Shown here one piece after another: positions 6,310 to 13,953 of a stretch of DNA of 13,953 bases. The stretch's first letter is position 1; each line of letters opens with the position of its first letter. The stretch is from Prevotella sp. (GTDB lineage Bacteria; Bacteroidota; Bacteroidia; Bacteroidales; Bacteroidaceae). Location of the stretch: assembly GCA_021204605.1 (NCBI GenBank), contig JAJPZD010000300.1, forward strand, positions 1 through 13,953, written 5' to 3'. The notes beneath the pieces were generated by a model. That model ran no database searches and was not told where the DNA came from. It saw only the letters and a program-made list of their open reading frames with translations. The position numbers and the translations under genes were made by a program.

Positions 6310-9150
6310 TCATGCCATTCTGCATCTATCCAATTCCTCTTTGATGTATTTAGGCGTGTATCCGATAGAACATTCAGCAATTTGTTCTGGTGTACCAGTT
6401 GACAATATTCTGCCACCGTTGCGCCCGCCATCAGGTCCCATGTCGATTATGTGGTCGGCAAGTTTTATGACATCTAAATTATGCTCGATGATTATCACTG
6501 TGTTGCCACGGTTTACAATACGGTCGAGCACATTAGTCAGTATGCGTATGTCCTCAAAGTGAAGACCTGTAGTAGGCTCGTCAAGGATATATAGAGTCTT
6601 GCCTGTGTCGCGCTTGCTGAGTTCAGTGGCGAGTTTCACGCGTTGACTCTCACCTCCACTTAGTGTAGTGGATGGTTGGCCGAGTTTTATGTACCCAAGG
6701 CCCACATCTTGTATTGTCCTTATCTTGCGCAGAATATCAGGCACATTCTCGAAAAAATCCACCGCCTGGTCGATAGTCATGTCGAGAACATCGGATATGC
6801 TCTTGCCCTTGTATCTCACTTCGAGGGTCTCACGGTTGTAGCGCTTACCGTGGCACACCTCGCAAGGCACCATGATGTCGGGCAAGAACTTCATCTCTAT
6901 CGTCTTGTAACCGTTGCCGCCACAAGCCTCGCAACGGCCGCCCTTGACATTGAAGGAGAAACGTCCCGGCTTGTATCCCCGTATCTTGGCTTCGGGCAGA
7001 TTTACGAAGAGGGAGCGGATGTCGCTGAATACACCTGTGTAAGTGGCGGGGTTGGAGCGTGGAGTGCGTCCAATAGGACTTTGGTCAACGTTCACCACTT
7101 TGTCGATGAACTCGATGCCCTCAAAACTCTCGTAAGGCAGAGGCTTCTTTAAAGAGCGGTAGAAATGTTGACTAAGAATAGGTTGTAGAGTTTCGTTTAT
7201 GAGGCTCGATTTGCCGCTGCCGCTTACACCGGTCACGACTACAAGTTTGCCAAGTGGGATCTCCACGTCCACGTGCTTTAGATTATTTCCTGTCGCGCCA
7301 TGAATGGAAATAAATTTTCCGTTGCCCTTGCGCCGTTCTGCAGGAAGCTCGATTTTCTTTTCCCCATTGAGATACATGCTTGTCAAGGTATGCTCTTTGA
7401 GCATCTTATCTGGTGTCCCTTGGAACACCACCTCACCACCGTTACGGCCGGCAGATGGACCGATGTCAACGATATAGTCGGCGTTAACCATCATATCTCT
7501 GTCGTGTTCCACCACAATCACGGTGTTGCCGATGTCACGCAATTCCTTCAACGATTGGATAAGTCGGTTGTTGTCTCTTTGGTGGAGGCCGATGCTTGGT
7601 TCGTCGAGGATGTAAAGGACATTGACGAGACGGGAGCCGATTTGTGTGGCGAGACGTATTCTCTGACTTTCACCACCAGAAAGCGATGCCGACTGGCGGT
7701 CCAATGACAGATAGTCGAGCCCCACGTTAAACAAGAAGTTGATGCGCGTCATTATTTCCTTGACTATTTCAGAGGCAATCCTTCTCTGTCGTTTATCAAG
7801 ATGTGTTTCCGCTTCGGTAAACCAATCTTTTAGCTCGGCGACATCCAATCTTGACACTTCCGATATGTTTTTGTCCCAAATTTTGTATGAAAGAGATTCT
7901 CTGTTGAGGCGCATGCCGTGACATTCCGGACATTGGCAGACAGACAGGAACTGGTCAGCCCATTTCTGTCCGCTCGTACTGTCATCATTCTCTATAACAG
8001 TCTGAAGATATTTCAACACACCATCGAAGTCAACAAAATAGTCACTTGATGTGTGGATAAGTTCTTTTTTAATCCTTGCACTTTCTAATGACCCATTAAG
8101 AATTTCGTTAATGGCATCCTCTGGAATATATTTTATTGGAGTGTCGAGGTCGCAATCAAACTTTTCCAATATAGCCTCTATCTGCCAAAAGATCATCTGG
8201 TTCTTGTATTTTCCCAAAGGAAGGATACCACCCTGGCGGAGGGACAGAGCTGTGTCGGGCATCACCTTGGAAAGGTCGATCTGGTTGATTACCCCCAGTC
8301 CCTTACATTTAGGACAAGCCCCTTCGGGTGAATTGAAGGAGAACTTGTTGGGAGCCGGGTCTCCGTAGGAAATGCCGGTGGTGGGGCACATCAGACGCTT
8401 ACTGAAATACTTTGCCTCATTGGTGTCTTTTTCCATTATCATCAGTAGGCCGTCGCCTTGTCTCATAGCCTCTGCGACACTTTTTTTCAGTCGCTCATCG
8501 TCCTTGTCCTGAACCTGCAACTTGTCGATAACGACTTCTATGTTGTGGTTTTTGTAGCGATCGGTCTTCATGCCGCGTGTTATCTCAACTACGTCACCGT
8601 CAATTCTCATGTAGAGATAACCCTTGCGGCGCATACTCTCAAACAGCTCACGGTAGTGTCCTTTGCGGTTGCGTACCAATGGAGCGAGGATAAGGATGGG
8701 TTTTCCTGTATAGCGTGCATGGATCATGTCAAGGACATTCTCTTCTGTGTATTTCACCATTTTCTCGCCAGTCATATAACTGTATGCAGTACCGGCGCGG
8801 GCGTACAGAAGGCGCAGGTAGTCGTAAATTTCCGTTATGGTGCCGACGGTGGAGCGTGGATTTTTGTTGGTTGTCTTCTGCTCGATGCTGATAACCGGAC
8901 TGAGCCCCGTAATCTTATCAACATCAGGTCGCTCCATGTTTCCGAGAAAGTTGCGGGCGTAAGCAGAGAATGTCTCGATATAACGTCGTTGTCCTTCGGC
9001 ATATATCGTGTCAAAGGCGAGGGAAGACTTTCCAGAGCCGCTTAGGCCTGTGATAACAGTAAGGCTGTTACGCGGTATCTCCACGTCGATATTCTTAAGG
9101 TTATGCACGCGCGCGCCCCAGACATTTATCTTCTTGTCTTCCCGGTCCAT
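6310..9150 (-). CDS. uvrA: Excinuclease ABC subunit A
   Basis: The damage-recognition ATPase of nucleotide excision repair, which works with UvrB and UvrC in the cytosol. Its 946 residues are normal for UvrA. Two ABC ATPase modules are visible: Walker A GLSGSGKSS (35-43) and GVSGSGKSS (about 640-650), signature LSGGESQR near 490 and near 829, and Walker B LYILDEPSIGLH and LYILDEPTTGLH. The UvrB-binding and DNA-binding insertions are present. The C-terminal zinc module is intact (CEACGG...CEVCHG, about 738-765). The first zinc module is incomplete: C255 is followed by Pro-Thr-Thr, so position 258 is Thr instead of Cys, while C279 and C282 remain. The gene starts 8 bases after the stop of the T9SS-type gene, implying co-transcription. 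Function is certain. Confidence 0.98.
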   Translation of the reverse strand: MDREDKKINVWGARVHNLKNIDVEIPRNSLTVITGLSGSGKSSLAFDTIYAEGQRRYIETFSAYARNFLGNMERPDVDKITGLSPVISIEQKTTNKNPRSTVGTITEIYDYLRLLYARAGTAYSYMTGEKMVKYTEENVLDMIHARYTGKPILILAPLVRNRKGHYRELFESMRRKGYLYMRIDGDVVEITRGMKTDRYKNHNIEVVIDKLQVQDKDDERLKKSVAEAMRQGDGLLMIMEKDTNEAKYFSKRLMCPTTGISYGDPAPNKFSFNSPEGACPKCKGLGVINQIDLSKVMPDTALSLRQGGILPLGKYKNQMIFWQIEAILEKFDCDLDTPIKYIPEDAINEILNGSLESARIKKELIHTSSDYFVDFDGVLKYLQTVIENDDSTSGQKWADQFLSVCQCPECHGMRLNRESLSYKIWDKNISEVSRLDVAELKDWFTEAETHLDKRQRRIASEIVKEIMTRINFLFNVGLDYLSLDRQSASLSGGESQRIRLATQIGSRLVNVLYILDEPSIGLHQRDNNRLIQSLKELRDIGNTVIVVEHDRDMMVNADYIVDIGPSAGRNGGEVVFQGTPDKMLKEHTLTSMYLNGEKKIELPAERRKGNGKFISIHGATGNNLKHVDVEIPLGKLVVVTGVSGSGKSSLINETLQPILSQHFYRSLKKPLPYESFEGIEFIDKVVNVDQSPIGRTPRSNPATYTGVFSDIRSLFVNLPEAKIRGYKPGRFSFNVKGGRCEACGGNGYKTIEMKFLPDIMVPCEVCHGKRYNRETLEVRYKGKSISDVLDMTIDQAVDFFENVPDILRKIRTIQDVGLGYIKLGQPSTTLSGGESQRVKLATELSKRDTGKTLYILDEPTTGLHFEDIRILTNVLDRIVNRGNTVIIIEHNLDVIKLADHIIDMGPDGGRNGGRILSTGTPEQIAECSIGYTPKYIKEELDRCRMA

Positions 9151-9158
9151 GCAGAAGT

Positions 9159-9884
9159 TTATTCGATTATTGTTTCAGATTCTTCGGTATAGCCACGCAG
9201 GAGGTTCACGTCTCTCTTGATGTTGAATGTCCTGCCATCAGCACCTTTAGCCTTGACGAGGACATAATAAACGCCCTGTTTCACGTCCTTGCCGTTATAT
9301 GTCCCATCCCAGCCGCCTGACGGGTCATCCCACTCGTATATTTTCTGCCCCCAGCGGTTGAAAATATAAGCATGGAACTCGACGATAGACTGGTAACCGT
9401 CTTTAGCCTTGTAAATATCGTTTATCCCGTCTCCGTTGGGCGAGAAAGCATTGGGCATCTCTAATTTACTTTCACTGATAGTAACGGTAATCGGTCCGAT
9501 CTCGTCCCAGTATTCCTCGTTATAAGCGATGGTGTCATTGCCGTTCACGAATGTGGCATAGAGAACGATGTTGTGAGTGCCGGCAGTGGTAAAAGTGTAT
9601 TCTGTATCTTCCTCATATCGGATAAGATAAGGGGAGCTTTCACCTTCTAATGTGAACCGCCATTCGTAGTAAGCATTATAAATACCTACGTTCTCAGGAT
9701 TGGCACGGAAAACGCCGGTGAGAGGAGCATCCCCAGACATGTTGTTGTTTTCCTCTTCCCCATCCTCTGTAGTGAAAGTGGCAGTCGGATTGATTGTAGG
9801 GTATTCGTCATTCGTATGGGCCATGACATTGCATATATTCAGCAATAAGGCTGTTATGGCAAATAAAAATGTTATTCTCATCAT
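9159..9884 (-). CDS. Secreted protein with T9SS type B (gliding-motility-associated) C-terminal domain
   Basis: A 241-residue protein. Residues 1-22 are a signal peptide; about 30-55 is acidic and low-complexity; about 56-137 looks like a PKD/Ig-type beta domain (YYEWRFTLEG, YTFTTAGTHNIVLYATF). Residues 143-230 match the CHU_C type C-terminal domain: NAFSPNGDGIND (145-156), FNRWGQKIYEW (175-185), GWDGTYNG (191-198), GVYYVLVKAKGADG, then VNLLRGY. In T9SS-bearing Bacteroidota this domain directs export across the outer membrane and surface attachment. Here it is followed by about nine further acidic residues (TEESETIIE). It is first in the leftward block, 8 bases before uvrA, and is divergent from the LysM gene. 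Whether the host has a T9SS cannot be told from this window. Confidence 0.86.
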   Translation of the reverse strand: MMRITFLFAITALLLNICNVMAHTNDEYPTINPTATFTTEDGEEENNNMSGDAPLTGVFRANPENVGIYNAYYEWRFTLEGESSPYLIRYEEDTEYTFTTAGTHNIVLYATFVNGNDTIAYNEEYWDEIGPITVTISESKLEMPNAFSPNGDGINDIYKAKDGYQSIVEFHAYIFNRWGQKIYEWDDPSGGWDGTYNGKDVKQGVYYVLVKAKGADGRTFNIKRDVNLLRGYTEESETIIE

Positions 9885-9904
9885 TTATTGAAATATATAT
9901 TTTG

Positions 9905-9912
9905 CAAAATTA
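9905..9912 (-). promoter_or_regulatory. Candidate -7 element for the T9SS-type gene/uvrA block
   Basis: The minus strand reads TAATTTTG here, matching TAnnTTTG, about 20 bases before the ATG at 9884. I see no good TTTG at the -33 position (the region reads GCGTGGC), so this is either a weak or a regulated promoter. Confidence 0.5.
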
Positions 9913-9922
9913 AGTAATAAAG

Positions 9923-9953
9923 TTGATTAAGCCACGCTTTTTTTGTATTTTTG
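9923..9953 (+). promoter_or_regulatory. Bacteroidota-type promoter for the LysM/PorT-like operon
   Basis: TTG at 9923-9925 (preceded by G, so three of four -33 positions) and TATTTTTG at 9946-9953, separated by 20 bases, fit the Bacteroidota primary promoter. Transcription would start near 9960, giving a leader of about 14 bases before ATG 9974. It shares an 89-base region with the opposite-facing promoter of the T9SS-type gene. Confidence 0.7.
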
Positions 9954-9973
9954 CAGAAAATTAAATACATGAC

Positions 9974-11311
9974 ATGAGGCACGATTTAAGATATTTCCTT
10001 ATTATATTAGCGACATTCTTTTGTCTTGGTGCAATGGCACAGGATAAAAATGTGATAGAGATACATACAGTAGCGGCTGGCGAGACCATTTATGGAATAT
10101 CCAGAACTTACGGTATAACGATAGATGAACTGATGAATGCCAACCCGGAGATGAGGGCTCCTGGCTATGAGTTGAAAAAGGGAGACAATATCTATATACC
10201 ATATCCTTCGGGAAACACAACGGGCAATTCATCGGTAGGACAACAATCGGCCTATTCTGCGAAAACGTTAAAGGTGGGTGTGGTGTTGCCGCTTCATAAT
10301 AACGATGGAGACGGCAGGCGCATGGTGGAATATTACAGAGGACTGCTTTTGGCGTGCGAGGACTTGAAAAAGGAAGGTATTTCCATTGAAGTCAACGCAT
10401 ACAACACCCCGATAGACGTTAATATCGACAACATATTGGCACAGAGCAATCTGTCAAGTTGCGATGCTATATTCGGACCTCTATATACAAAACAGATGAA
10501 ATCACTGACAAGTTATTTGAAGAACAGCGACACCAAGCTAATAATACCTTTTTCAATAAACGGTAATGATATCCTTTCCAACCAGAATATATTCCAGGTA
10601 TATCAGAAGCCTGACATCTTCTTTGATGAGGTGATAAGTCATTTCGTGTATCGTTTCAGCGATTATAATATTGTGGTGATTGACTGCAACGACAAGACAA
10701 GTGACAAGGGTGTGTTTACCTTTAACCTGCGCAAGAAATTAGAGGAACGGAATATCATGTGCAAAGTTACAAACCTTGGCTCAAGTCCAGAGGTATTCGC
10801 AAGGGCGTTCAGTGCGATAAAGCCCAATATGGTGGTATTGAACACAGGGCGTTCACCGGAACTGACAAAGGTCATAGCCAGGCTCGATGGACTGGTTGAT
10901 GCAAATCCCTCGATATCGATATCGCTGTTTGGATATACCGAGTGGCTGATGTATGAGAAAGACGATAAGGATAAATTCTTCAAGTATGACACATACATTC
11001 CTACCGGTTCTTATTACAATCCCGTATCAGGCAAGGTTAAGATACTGGAGGACAAATACCGCAAGTGGTTCAAGAGCGATATGATGAACTATCTGCCTCG
11101 ATTCGCCATTACAGGTTACGATCACGGAATGTTCTTCCTTCGCAGCTTGTACAAGGATGGTAAGAATTTCACGGGAAAGGAGGCTGACAAGAATGCCATG
11201 CAGTCGCCAATGCATTTTATGAAAGTGGGCTCTAATGGTGGCTATCAGAATATAGGTTTCATGTTTGTGCATTACAACAAGGACTCTTCCTTATCAATCA
11301 TCAGTTATTAA
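9974..11311 (+). CDS. LysM domain fused to a type I periplasmic-binding-protein fold
   Basis: A 445-residue exported protein. Residues 1-22 are a signal peptide ending AMA-Q. Residues 29-77 form one LysM module (IHTVAAGETIYGISRTYGITIDELMNANP...KKGDNIYIPY), which binds peptidoglycan glycan chains. A Ser/Gly-rich linker (about 78-97) leads to a domain at about 98-430 resembling type I periplasmic binding proteins: LKVGVVLPLHNN, then a helix with YYRGLLLACEDLKKEGI, CDAIFGPLYTKQMKSL, and TKLIIPFSING. Such folds occur in ABC-transporter binding proteins and also in LpoA, the activator of a peptidoglycan synthase. No transporter genes are nearby, and the LysM module would hold it at the cell wall, so a wall-sensing or structural role seems as likely as transport. 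It is co-transcribed with the next gene, a 3-base gap away. Confidence 0.85.
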   Translation: MRHDLRYFLIILATFFCLGAMAQDKNVIEIHTVAAGETIYGISRTYGITIDELMNANPEMRAPGYELKKGDNIYIPYPSGNTTGNSSVGQQSAYSAKTLKVGVVLPLHNNDGDGRRMVEYYRGLLLACEDLKKEGISIEVNAYNTPIDVNIDNILAQSNLSSCDAIFGPLYTKQMKSLTSYLKNSDTKLIIPFSINGNDILSNQNIFQVYQKPDIFFDEVISHFVYRFSDYNIVVIDCNDKTSDKGVFTFNLRKKLEERNIMCKVTNLGSSPEVFARAFSAIKPNMVVLNTGRSPELTKVIARLDGLVDANPSISISLFGYTEWLMYEKDDKDKFFKYDTYIPTGSYYNPVSGKVKILEDKYRKWFKSDMMNYLPRFAITGYDHGMFFLRSLYKDGKNFTGKEADKNAMQSPMHFMKVGSNGGYQNIGFMFVHYNKDSSLSIISY

Positions 11312-11314
11312 AAG

Positions 11315-12055
11315 ATGCGTAAGCTAATTATCTTCTTGACGTTTGCAATGCTGTCAGTGACTGTAAAGGCACAGATAGGGTTGTATCGTAATGACTTGAG
11401 CATAGGAGTTAACGGTGGTTATGTATTGAGCAGTGTGGGCTTCTCGCCGAAAGTGAACCAGTCGCAGTTGGGAGGTGTAACTGGTGGAGTGTCTTTCCGC
11501 TATGTGTGCGAGAAATATTTCAGTACCATTTGTGCGGTACAGGCGGAGATAAACTATGCTCAGGTGGGTTGGCAAGAGAAGATACTTGACATAAATGATG
11601 CTCCTGTGATAAACACTGTTACGGGACTTGCTGAAAGCTACAGTCGTAAGATGACATACGTGCAGATACCGATTTTCGCCCACTTAGGGTGGGGAAGAGA
11701 ACAGAAAGGCTTTCAGTTTTTCTTCCAGGCAGGGCCGCAGTTGGGTTTCAACATTGGGGAGACAACAAGCACTAACTTTGACGTGGAGCAGCGCAATTCT
11801 GTTGACCGTGTGAACAACACTGTCGCACAGGACACTATGGCGGTGGAGAACAAGTTCGACTATGGTATTGCGGCAGGTTTTGGCTTGGAATACTCTCATC
11901 CGAAAGTAGGACATTTCCAGTTGGAGGCCCGTTATTACTACGGATTGGGAAACATATTCGGTGATTCGAAGAAGGACTATTTCGGTAAGTCGAATTTCAG
12001 CAATATCATCGTCAAGCTGACATATCTGTTTGACCTTATTAAGACAAAAAGATAG
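11315..12055 (+). CDS. PorT-family outer-membrane beta-barrel protein
   Basis: A 246-residue protein with a signal peptide (1-20, ending VKA-Q) followed by amphipathic strand segments of a small barrel: LSIGVNGGYVLSSVGF, GGVSFRYVCEKYFSTICAVQAEINYAQVGW, MTYVQIPIFAHLGWG, FQFFFQAGPQLGFNIG, FDYGIAAGFGLEYS, FQLEARYYYGLGNIF and IIVKLTYLFDL. This pattern (YVQIPIF, GPQLGFN, LEARYY.GL) is that of the outer-membrane beta-barrel family often named PorT. True PorT takes part in T9SS in Porphyromonas, but the family is large and most members are unrelated to secretion, so I give no gene symbol. It begins 3 bases after the LysM gene stop, indicating translational coupling. The C terminus ends in basic residues after the last strand. 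Confidence 0.84.
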   Translation: MRKLIIFLTFAMLSVTVKAQIGLYRNDLSIGVNGGYVLSSVGFSPKVNQSQLGGVTGGVSFRYVCEKYFSTICAVQAEINYAQVGWQEKILDINDAPVINTVTGLAESYSRKMTYVQIPIFAHLGWGREQKGFQFFFQAGPQLGFNIGETTSTNFDVEQRNSVDRVNNTVAQDTMAVENKFDYGIAAGFGLEYSHPKVGHFQLEARYYYGLGNIFGDSKKDYFGKSNFSNIIVKLTYLFDLIKTKR

Positions 12056-12114
12056 AATGTTTCGATAATGAGAACAAACATAATATGAATAAAATAACCA
12101 TAAAACTTAATGAT

Positions 12115-13890
12115 ATGAAAAGTTATCCAAAAATCGGTGTCCGTCCGATTATCGACGGAAGACAGGGCGGTATTCGTGAGAGTCTTGAGGAAAAGACAAT
12201 GTTGCTTGCAAAAGCTGTTGCAGAACTCATCTCTGGTAATGTGAGGAATGGAGACGGTTCACCCGTTGAGTGCGTCATAGCAGACGGCACGATAGGGCGA
12301 GTTGCCGAAGCCGCACAATGTGCAGAGAAATTTGAAAAGAGTGGAGTAGGATCAACAATTTCCGTTACGTCATGCTGGTGTTATGGTTCAGAGACGATGG
12401 ATATGAATCCATATTATCCAAAAGCCGTATGGGGCTTTAACGGAACGGAACGACCTGGTGCCGTTTATTTAGCAGCAGTACTTGCAGCACATGCACAGAA
12501 AGGTCTGCCAGCATTCGGAATATACGGTCATGACGTGCAAGACCTTGAGGATAATACTATCCCAGAAGATGTTGCTGAAAAGATATTGCGTTGGGCAAGA
12601 GCCGCACAAGCAGTGGCAACGATGAGAGGAAAGTCGTATCTCTCAATAGGAAATGTAGCCATGGGAATTGCTGGAAGTATCGCAAATGCCGACTTCATGC
12701 AGGAATATCTCGGAATACGTGCGGAACAAGTCGATATGACAGAGATACTCCGCCGTATAGAGGAAGAAATTTATGACAAGGAAGAATACGCAAAGGCTCT
12801 GACATGGGTAAAGAAATATTGTGTTCCTAACGAAGGCGAGGACATAGGCAACAGAGAAGTGAAGAAGAAAAACCGTGCAGGTAAAGATTCCGACTGGGAG
12901 TTTGTTACGAAGATGACTATGATTTTCAGGGATCTTATGACAGGTAATCCAAAGCTGTTGGAGGCTGGTTTCAAGGAGGAGGCACTTGGTCATAATGCCA
13001 TAGCAGGAGGTTTTCAGGGGCAAAGGCAATGGACAGACTTCAAGCCAAATGGAGATTTTTCAGAGGCGTTGCTCAATACGTCGTTCGACTGGAACGGTAT
13101 CCGTGAGCCATACGTATTCGCAACGGAGAATGATACCTGCAACGGACTGACTATGCTGTTTGAACATTTACTTACCAATAAGGGCGCAATATTCTCTGAC
13201 GTAAGGAGTTACTGGAGTCCAGAAGCTGTAAAGCGGGTAACGGGAAAAGAACTAACAGGCAGGGCAGCAGGCGGTATTATCCACCTTATCAATTCAGGAT
13301 CTACTACTCTTGACGGAACGGGGCAGAGCGTTGACGCAGAAGGCGACCCAACGATGAAAGTTCACTGGGAAATGACAGAGAAAGATATGGAATCATGTCT
13401 TGCAGCGACAACATGGTATCCAGCATGTAGAGACTATTTCCGAGGAGGCGGTTTTTCATCTAATTTCCTTTCAAAGGGAGGAATGCCAGTAACTATGGCA
13501 CGCTTGAACATCGTAAAAGGACTTGGCCCTGTATTGCAGTTGGCAGAGGGCTGGACCGTTGACATTGACCCGGAGATATTCGCAATAATAAACAAGCGCA
13601 CCGACCCGACGTGGCCAACGACATGGTTTGTTCCACGTCTCTGTGACAAACCGGCATTTAAGGATGTGTATTCAGTGATGAACAACTGGGGAGCCAACCA
13701 CGGAGCTATAAGTCATGGCCATATAGGAGCAGACCTCATCACGTTAGCATCAATACTCCGCATACCAGTTTGCATGCACAATGTTGACGAGGACAAGATA
13801 TTCCGTCCGTCAGCATGGAATGCATTTGGAATGGATAAGGAGGGTGCTGATTTCAGAGCATGCGCAAACTTCGGTGCATTGTATAAATAA
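12115..13890 (+). CDS. fucI: L-fucose isomerase
   Basis: Cytosolic metal-dependent isomerase converting L-fucose to L-fuculose, the first step of fucose catabolism; it also acts on D-arabinose. From ATG 12115 the product is 591 residues, the same as E. coli FucI, and begins MKSYPKIGVRP, matching the conserved start. An upstream in-frame ATG at 12085 would add ten residues that do not resemble the family, so I prefer 12115; neither has a Shine-Dalgarno. The Mn ligands E338 (FATEND), D362 (FSDVRSYW) and H529 (WGANHG) match E. coli E337, D361 and H528. The sequence is closest to the Bacteroides form by eye. It lies about 60 bases after the PorT-like gene, with no clear promoter, and a permease-like ORF starts 11 bases after its stop. 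Confidence 0.97.
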   Translation: MKSYPKIGVRPIIDGRQGGIRESLEEKTMLLAKAVAELISGNVRNGDGSPVECVIADGTIGRVAEAAQCAEKFEKSGVGSTISVTSCWCYGSETMDMNPYYPKAVWGFNGTERPGAVYLAAVLAAHAQKGLPAFGIYGHDVQDLEDNTIPEDVAEKILRWARAAQAVATMRGKSYLSIGNVAMGIAGSIANADFMQEYLGIRAEQVDMTEILRRIEEEIYDKEEYAKALTWVKKYCVPNEGEDIGNREVKKKNRAGKDSDWEFVTKMTMIFRDLMTGNPKLLEAGFKEEALGHNAIAGGFQGQRQWTDFKPNGDFSEALLNTSFDWNGIREPYVFATENDTCNGLTMLFEHLLTNKGAIFSDVRSYWSPEAVKRVTGKELTGRAAGGIIHLINSGSTTLDGTGQSVDAEGDPTMKVHWEMTEKDMESCLAATTWYPACRDYFRGGGFSSNFLSKGGMPVTMARLNIVKGLGPVLQLAEGWTVDIDPEIFAIINKRTDPTWPTTWFVPRLCDKPAFKDVYSVMNNWGANHGAISHGHIGADLITLASILRIPVCMHNVDEDKIFRPSAWNAFGMDKEGADFRACANFGALYK

Positions 13891-13901
13891 GTGGTAAATC
13901 C

Positions 13902-13953
13902 ATGAGCAAAGAAAGTATATTAAGTAAGGATGGGGTGAGCTACGTGCTCCCCT
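13902..13953 (+). CDS. Start of next gene, probably L-fucose:H+ symporter, cut by window edge
   Basis: An ATG 11 bases after the fucI stop opens a frame that continues to the window end, giving 17 residues, MSKESILSKDGVSYVLP. Bacteroidota sugar:H+ symporters of the FHS family (FucP-like) often begin with a similar stretch (x-LLSKDGVSYxxPF) before the first membrane helix, and fucP beside fucI is a common arrangement. The match is short, so this rests mainly on context. The frame could encode another fuc-operon product such as a kinase or a different MFS carrier. Confidence 0.5.
   Translation, partial: MSKESILSKDGVSYVLP

Noticed and set aside
6295..6318. Inverted repeat GGCAT/ATGCC around the uvrA stop codon
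   Set aside because: Only five base pairs with a long loop and no T run. It is not a credible terminator.
8458..9045. Open frame of 195 codons on the + strand opposite uvrA (also others at 5028-5561 opposite wzi and 6676-7152 opposite uvrA)
   Set aside because: The uvrA and wzi frames are certain. The opposite frames show no family features and are common by-products of codon use in long genes.
13932..13952. Hairpin GGGG-T-GAGC with GCTCCCC in the first codons of the last gene
   Set aside because: Possible in RNA, but it lies within coding sequence at the window edge, so neither conservation nor regulatory role can be judged.

Overview
The window looks like ordinary chromosomal DNA from a Bacteroidota bacterium, most likely Prevotella or a close relative. 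The evidence is an S16 ribosomal protein with a long Lys/Ala/Glu tail, promoters of the Bacteroidota type (TTTG then TAnnTTTG about 19-21 bases later), few Shine-Dalgarno sequences, a Wzi-family outer-membrane protein, a PorT-like barrel, a C-terminal domain of the type IX secretion (T9SS) type B kind, and an L-fucose isomerase very close to the Bacteroides form. I see no insertion sequence, phage gene, CRISPR array, tRNA or rRNA, and no gap between genes longer than about 110 bases.

Layout, left to right. (1) The 3' part of rpsP (+) ends at a strong hairpin that probably also stops the convergent leftward operon. (2) That leftward operon (2106 to 544) encodes a small membrane protein, an OmpH/Skp-like lipoprotein and a DedA-family membrane protein. 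A perfect Bacteroidota promoter lies just in front of it. (3) Rightward from 2215: pepD (aminoacyl-histidine dipeptidase) and, 10 bases on, a small lipoprotein of unknown function. (4) A leftward block from 9884 to 4160 encodes a secreted protein with a T9SS type B C-terminal domain, uvrA, a Wzi-family barrel and a lipocalin-like lipoprotein. (5) Divergent from that block, rightward from 9974: a LysM/periplasmic-binding-protein fusion and, 3 bases on, a PorT-like outer-membrane barrel. (6) fucI, then the first codons of what is probably a fucose permease gene cut by the window edge.

How the genes work together. Apart from rpsP, uvrA, pepD and fucI, nearly every gene encodes a cell-envelope protein: signal peptides, lipoboxes, barrels or membrane helices. 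The fuc genes begin an L-fucose catabolic unit, which fits a gut, oral or rumen bacterium living on host or plant glycans. The least explained part is around 9159-12055: a T9SS-type secreted protein back to back with a LysM-anchored binding-fold protein and its partner barrel. I did not find a clearly new defence, mobile or RNA system. The findings are second-look items at modest interest.
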